Shown in pieces: positions 62,209 to 64,000 of a stretch of DNA of 64,000 nucleotides (position 1 is its first letter; every line of letters begins with the position of its first letter). The DNA comes from Chloroflexota bacterium (lineage in GTDB: Bacteria > Chloroflexota > Anaerolineae > Aggregatilineales > J027): contig JABFGB010000003.1 of NCBI GenBank assembly GCA_013112715.1, positions 1 to 64,000 on the forward strand, read 5' to 3'. The translations under genes and the position numbers were made by a program. The notes beneath the pieces were generated by a model. That model searched no databases. It was not told where the DNA came from and was given only the letters and a program-made list of their open reading frames with translations.

Positions 62209-64000
62209 ATGACGCAACAAGAGCGACAAATTTTAAATGTACCGGATTTTGTGACGGTGCGTGAATTGGCTGAATTAATGCAAGTCAGCCCGATTGAAGT
62301 CATGAAGAAGTTGATTGCCAACGGTATCATGGCTTCGATCAATCAGCAGTTGGATTATGACACGGCTGCCATCATCATTGAAGAAATGAACTTCCAGCCG
62401 CGCCCCCTGCGTGAAGTGCAGGAAGAGGAAAAACGCGCCGAGATGGAAGCGCAAAAACCCCAGTGGCGTCGTGAGTTGTATGGGACTGAAGAAGTTGCCC
62501 AGTTACAACGCCGCCCCCCGGTGGTTACGATTCTAGGCCATGTAGATCATGGTAAGACCTCACTGCTCGATGCCATCCGCAAGACCAACGTCGCCGATGG
62601 TGAGGCGGGTGGGATTACGCAGGCCATTGGTGCCTATCAGACCGAATATAAAGGTCAGAAAATCACCTTTATTGATACCCCCGGCCATGAGGCCTTTACC
62701 GCGATGCGGGCACGTGGCGCACAAGGTGCGGACGTAGCGGTTTTGGTGGTAGCTGCTGACGACGGTGTGATGCCAACCACCCGCGAAGCCCTCAACCATG
62801 CCAAAGCTGCCGGGGTGCCGATTGTGGTGGCCCTCAATAAAGTGGATAAACCCAACGCCAATCCGGATTTAGTCAAACAAGAACTATCCGACGTCGGTCT
62901 GACTCCCGATGAGTGGGGTGGCGACACACTCGTCGTTCCGGTGTCAGCACGCAACAAAATGGGCCTAGAAAACCTGCTCGAAGCGATTTTACTAGTCGCG
63001 GAAGAAGCCGAGATTGTGGCGAACCCCAAGAGCAAGGGCGGTGGAGTTGTTTTGGAAAGCCGCACTGAAAAAGGGCGTGGCCCATTGGCAACCCTGCTGG
63101 TGCAAAATGGTACCTTGCATACAGGCGATGTCGTAGTTGCTGGACTCTCCTATGGTCGTGTGAAATCCTTATTTGATGAACGTGGCCGCAAAGTAGATGA
63201 AGCCCCGCCATCCTTCCCTGTATCCGTCATGGGCTTAGATATTGCGCCACAGGTGGGGGATCGTTTTGAGGTCGTACCAAATATCAAAGTCGCTGCCAGC
63301 ATTGCGGATGAGCGCCGTCAGGTGGCCCAACAGGAGGCCAATGCACAGTCAGCCCCTGCGATGACATTGGAAGATTTCTTCAATCGGTTTAGTCATGGTG
63401 AGAACAAAGAACTGCTGCTCATTGTAAAAACCGATGTCCATGGAAGTCTTGAACCCGTCGTCAACTCGCTGGAAGATTTGGCGTCGGATGAGGTCAAAGT
63501 ACGGATTTTACATGCCGATGTGGGTGACATCACCGAAAACGATGTGAACCTCGCCAGCGCTTCTCATGCCGTCATCATCGGCTTCAATACGACTGCCGAT
63601 ACCGCCGCTGAACGTGTGGCTTCCTCTACCGGAGTAGATATTCGCACCTATGACATCATCTATAAGATGGTGGAAGATGTTGAAAAAGCGCTCAAAGGGA
63701 TGCTCGACCCGGTGTACGAAGACAAAGTTGTCGGCATGGCCGAAGTCCGCCAGATTTTCAACATCTCGCGGGTGGGTCAGATTGCCGGATGTTATGTGCG
63801 TAGCGGCACCATTCGACGCAAGGCCAAAGCGCGGGTGGTGCGGCGTGGCAAGATTGTCGCCGATGGCCTAACCATTGGTAGTCTCAAACATCTCAAAGAC
63901 GATGTGCCAGAAGTACGTCAGGGCTTCGAATGTGGCGTGTCCCTTGATAAATTCAATGATTTCCAAGAAGGTGATCAGATTGAATTTTTGGTCAAGGAGC
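62209..64000 (+). CDS. infB: Translation initiation factor IF-2, cut by the window end
   Basis: 597 codons are visible. The N-terminal region is short (~100 residues), with an IF2_N-like helix bundle (VPDFVTVRELAELMQVSPIEVMKKL). The G domain has GHVDHGKT (110-117), DTPGHEAF, and NKVD, followed by domains II and III (TEKGRGPLATLLVQNGTL and KTDVHGSLEPVVNSL). GGAGG precedes the ATG at 62209 by five bases. The C-terminal domain is cut off by the end of the window. Confidence 0.96.
   Translation, partial: MTQQERQILNVPDFVTVRELAELMQVSPIEVMKKLIANGIMASINQQLDYDTAAIIIEEMNFQPRPLREVQEEEKRAEMEAQKPQWRRELYGTEEVAQLQRRPPVVTILGHVDHGKTSLLDAIRKTNVADGEAGGITQAIGAYQTEYKGQKITFIDTPGHEAFTAMRARGAQGADVAVLVVAADDGVMPTTREALNHAKAAGVPIVVALNKVDKPNANPDLVKQELSDVGLTPDEWGGDTLVVPVSARNKMGLENLLEAILLVAEEAEIVANPKSKGGGVVLESRTEKGRGPLATLLVQNGTLHTGDVVVAGLSYGRVKSLFDERGRKVDEAPPSFPVSVMGLDIAPQVGDRFEVVPNIKVAASIADERRQVAQQEANAQSAPAMTLEDFFNRFSHGENKELLLIVKTDVHGSLEPVVNSLEDLASDEVKVRILHADVGDITENDVNLASASHAVIIGFNTTADTAAERVASSTGVDIRTYDIIYKMVEDVEKALKGMLDPVYEDKVVGMAEVRQIFNISRVGQIAGCYVRSGTIRRKAKARVVRRGKIVADGLTIGSLKHLKDDVPEVRQGFECGVSLDKFNDFQEGDQIEFLVKE

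Overview
The window looks like chromosomal DNA of a Chloroflexota bacterium, probably of the Anaerolineae type (moderate confidence). The reasons are the mixture of long sensory fusions, a type I-D CRISPR locus, two-CW and 4-vinyl-reductase-like small proteins, DUF1573/DUF2085/PCYCGC respiratory proteins, and a nusA-ylxR-infB block without an intervening rimP. Base composition is mid-range, and several genes start with GTG or TTG.

Layout. 1-218: end of an IS982-like element that truncates the distal end of a CRISPR array. 254-7202: an array of 97 repeats and 96 spacers. 7203-18001: leader plus a complete type I-D set. cas4-cas1-cas2 run toward the array. A WYL regulator and cas3'-cas10d-csc2-csc1-cas6 run the other way. 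cas10d carries a well-formed internal start for a Cas11d small subunit. 18040-29620: a defence/signalling island. It holds a NERD-nuclease/helicase, a truncated ComEC-like metallo-beta-lactamase with DUF3006, a frameshifted DUF4062-nSTAND-FGE gene, and a tight operon of TIR protein, two receiver proteins and a 1057-residue kinase/receiver/AAA+/deoxyribosyltransferase-like fusion. 29671-33950: an IS1182 element, a nonsense-mutated resolvase, two sensor-like small genes with duplicated leaders, and IS and FGE relics.

34017-43508: an integrated plasmid-like element. It has a DnaQ exonuclease, a replication initiator with a DnaA N-terminal domain carrying five iteron-like sites in its own coding sequence, ParB (with a 32-bp palindrome inside its gene), ParA, several small unknown genes and a tyrosine integrase. 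It ends at a tRNA 3' fragment, presumably the attachment site. 43799-51859: a NarL-type two-component pair followed by a respiratory electron-transfer cluster (two cytochromes c, two CuA-type cupredoxin proteins, polyferredoxin, DUF1573, PCYCGC lipoprotein). 51856-53190: relics of a second two-component pair and an MFS transporter. 53219-57905: a BlaI/BlaR1-type regulatory pair in which the BlaR1 protease is fused to two ABC-type solute-binding domains, with palindromic operators upstream. 58073-59410: NDH-2 behind a Rex-like site. 59708-64000: nusA, ylxR (rnpM) and the start of infB.

How the parts fit. The CRISPR locus is structurally complete, and the array shows repeated sampling of the same or related invaders. 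The adjacent island has three genes with TIR/deoxyribosyltransferase-like effector folds, one of them broken. The most novel items are the phosphorelay-linked TIR operon, the BlaR1-solute-binding fusion, and the DNA-level repeat sites hidden in the rep and parB genes. All functional statements are inferred from reading the sequence; no database search was run.
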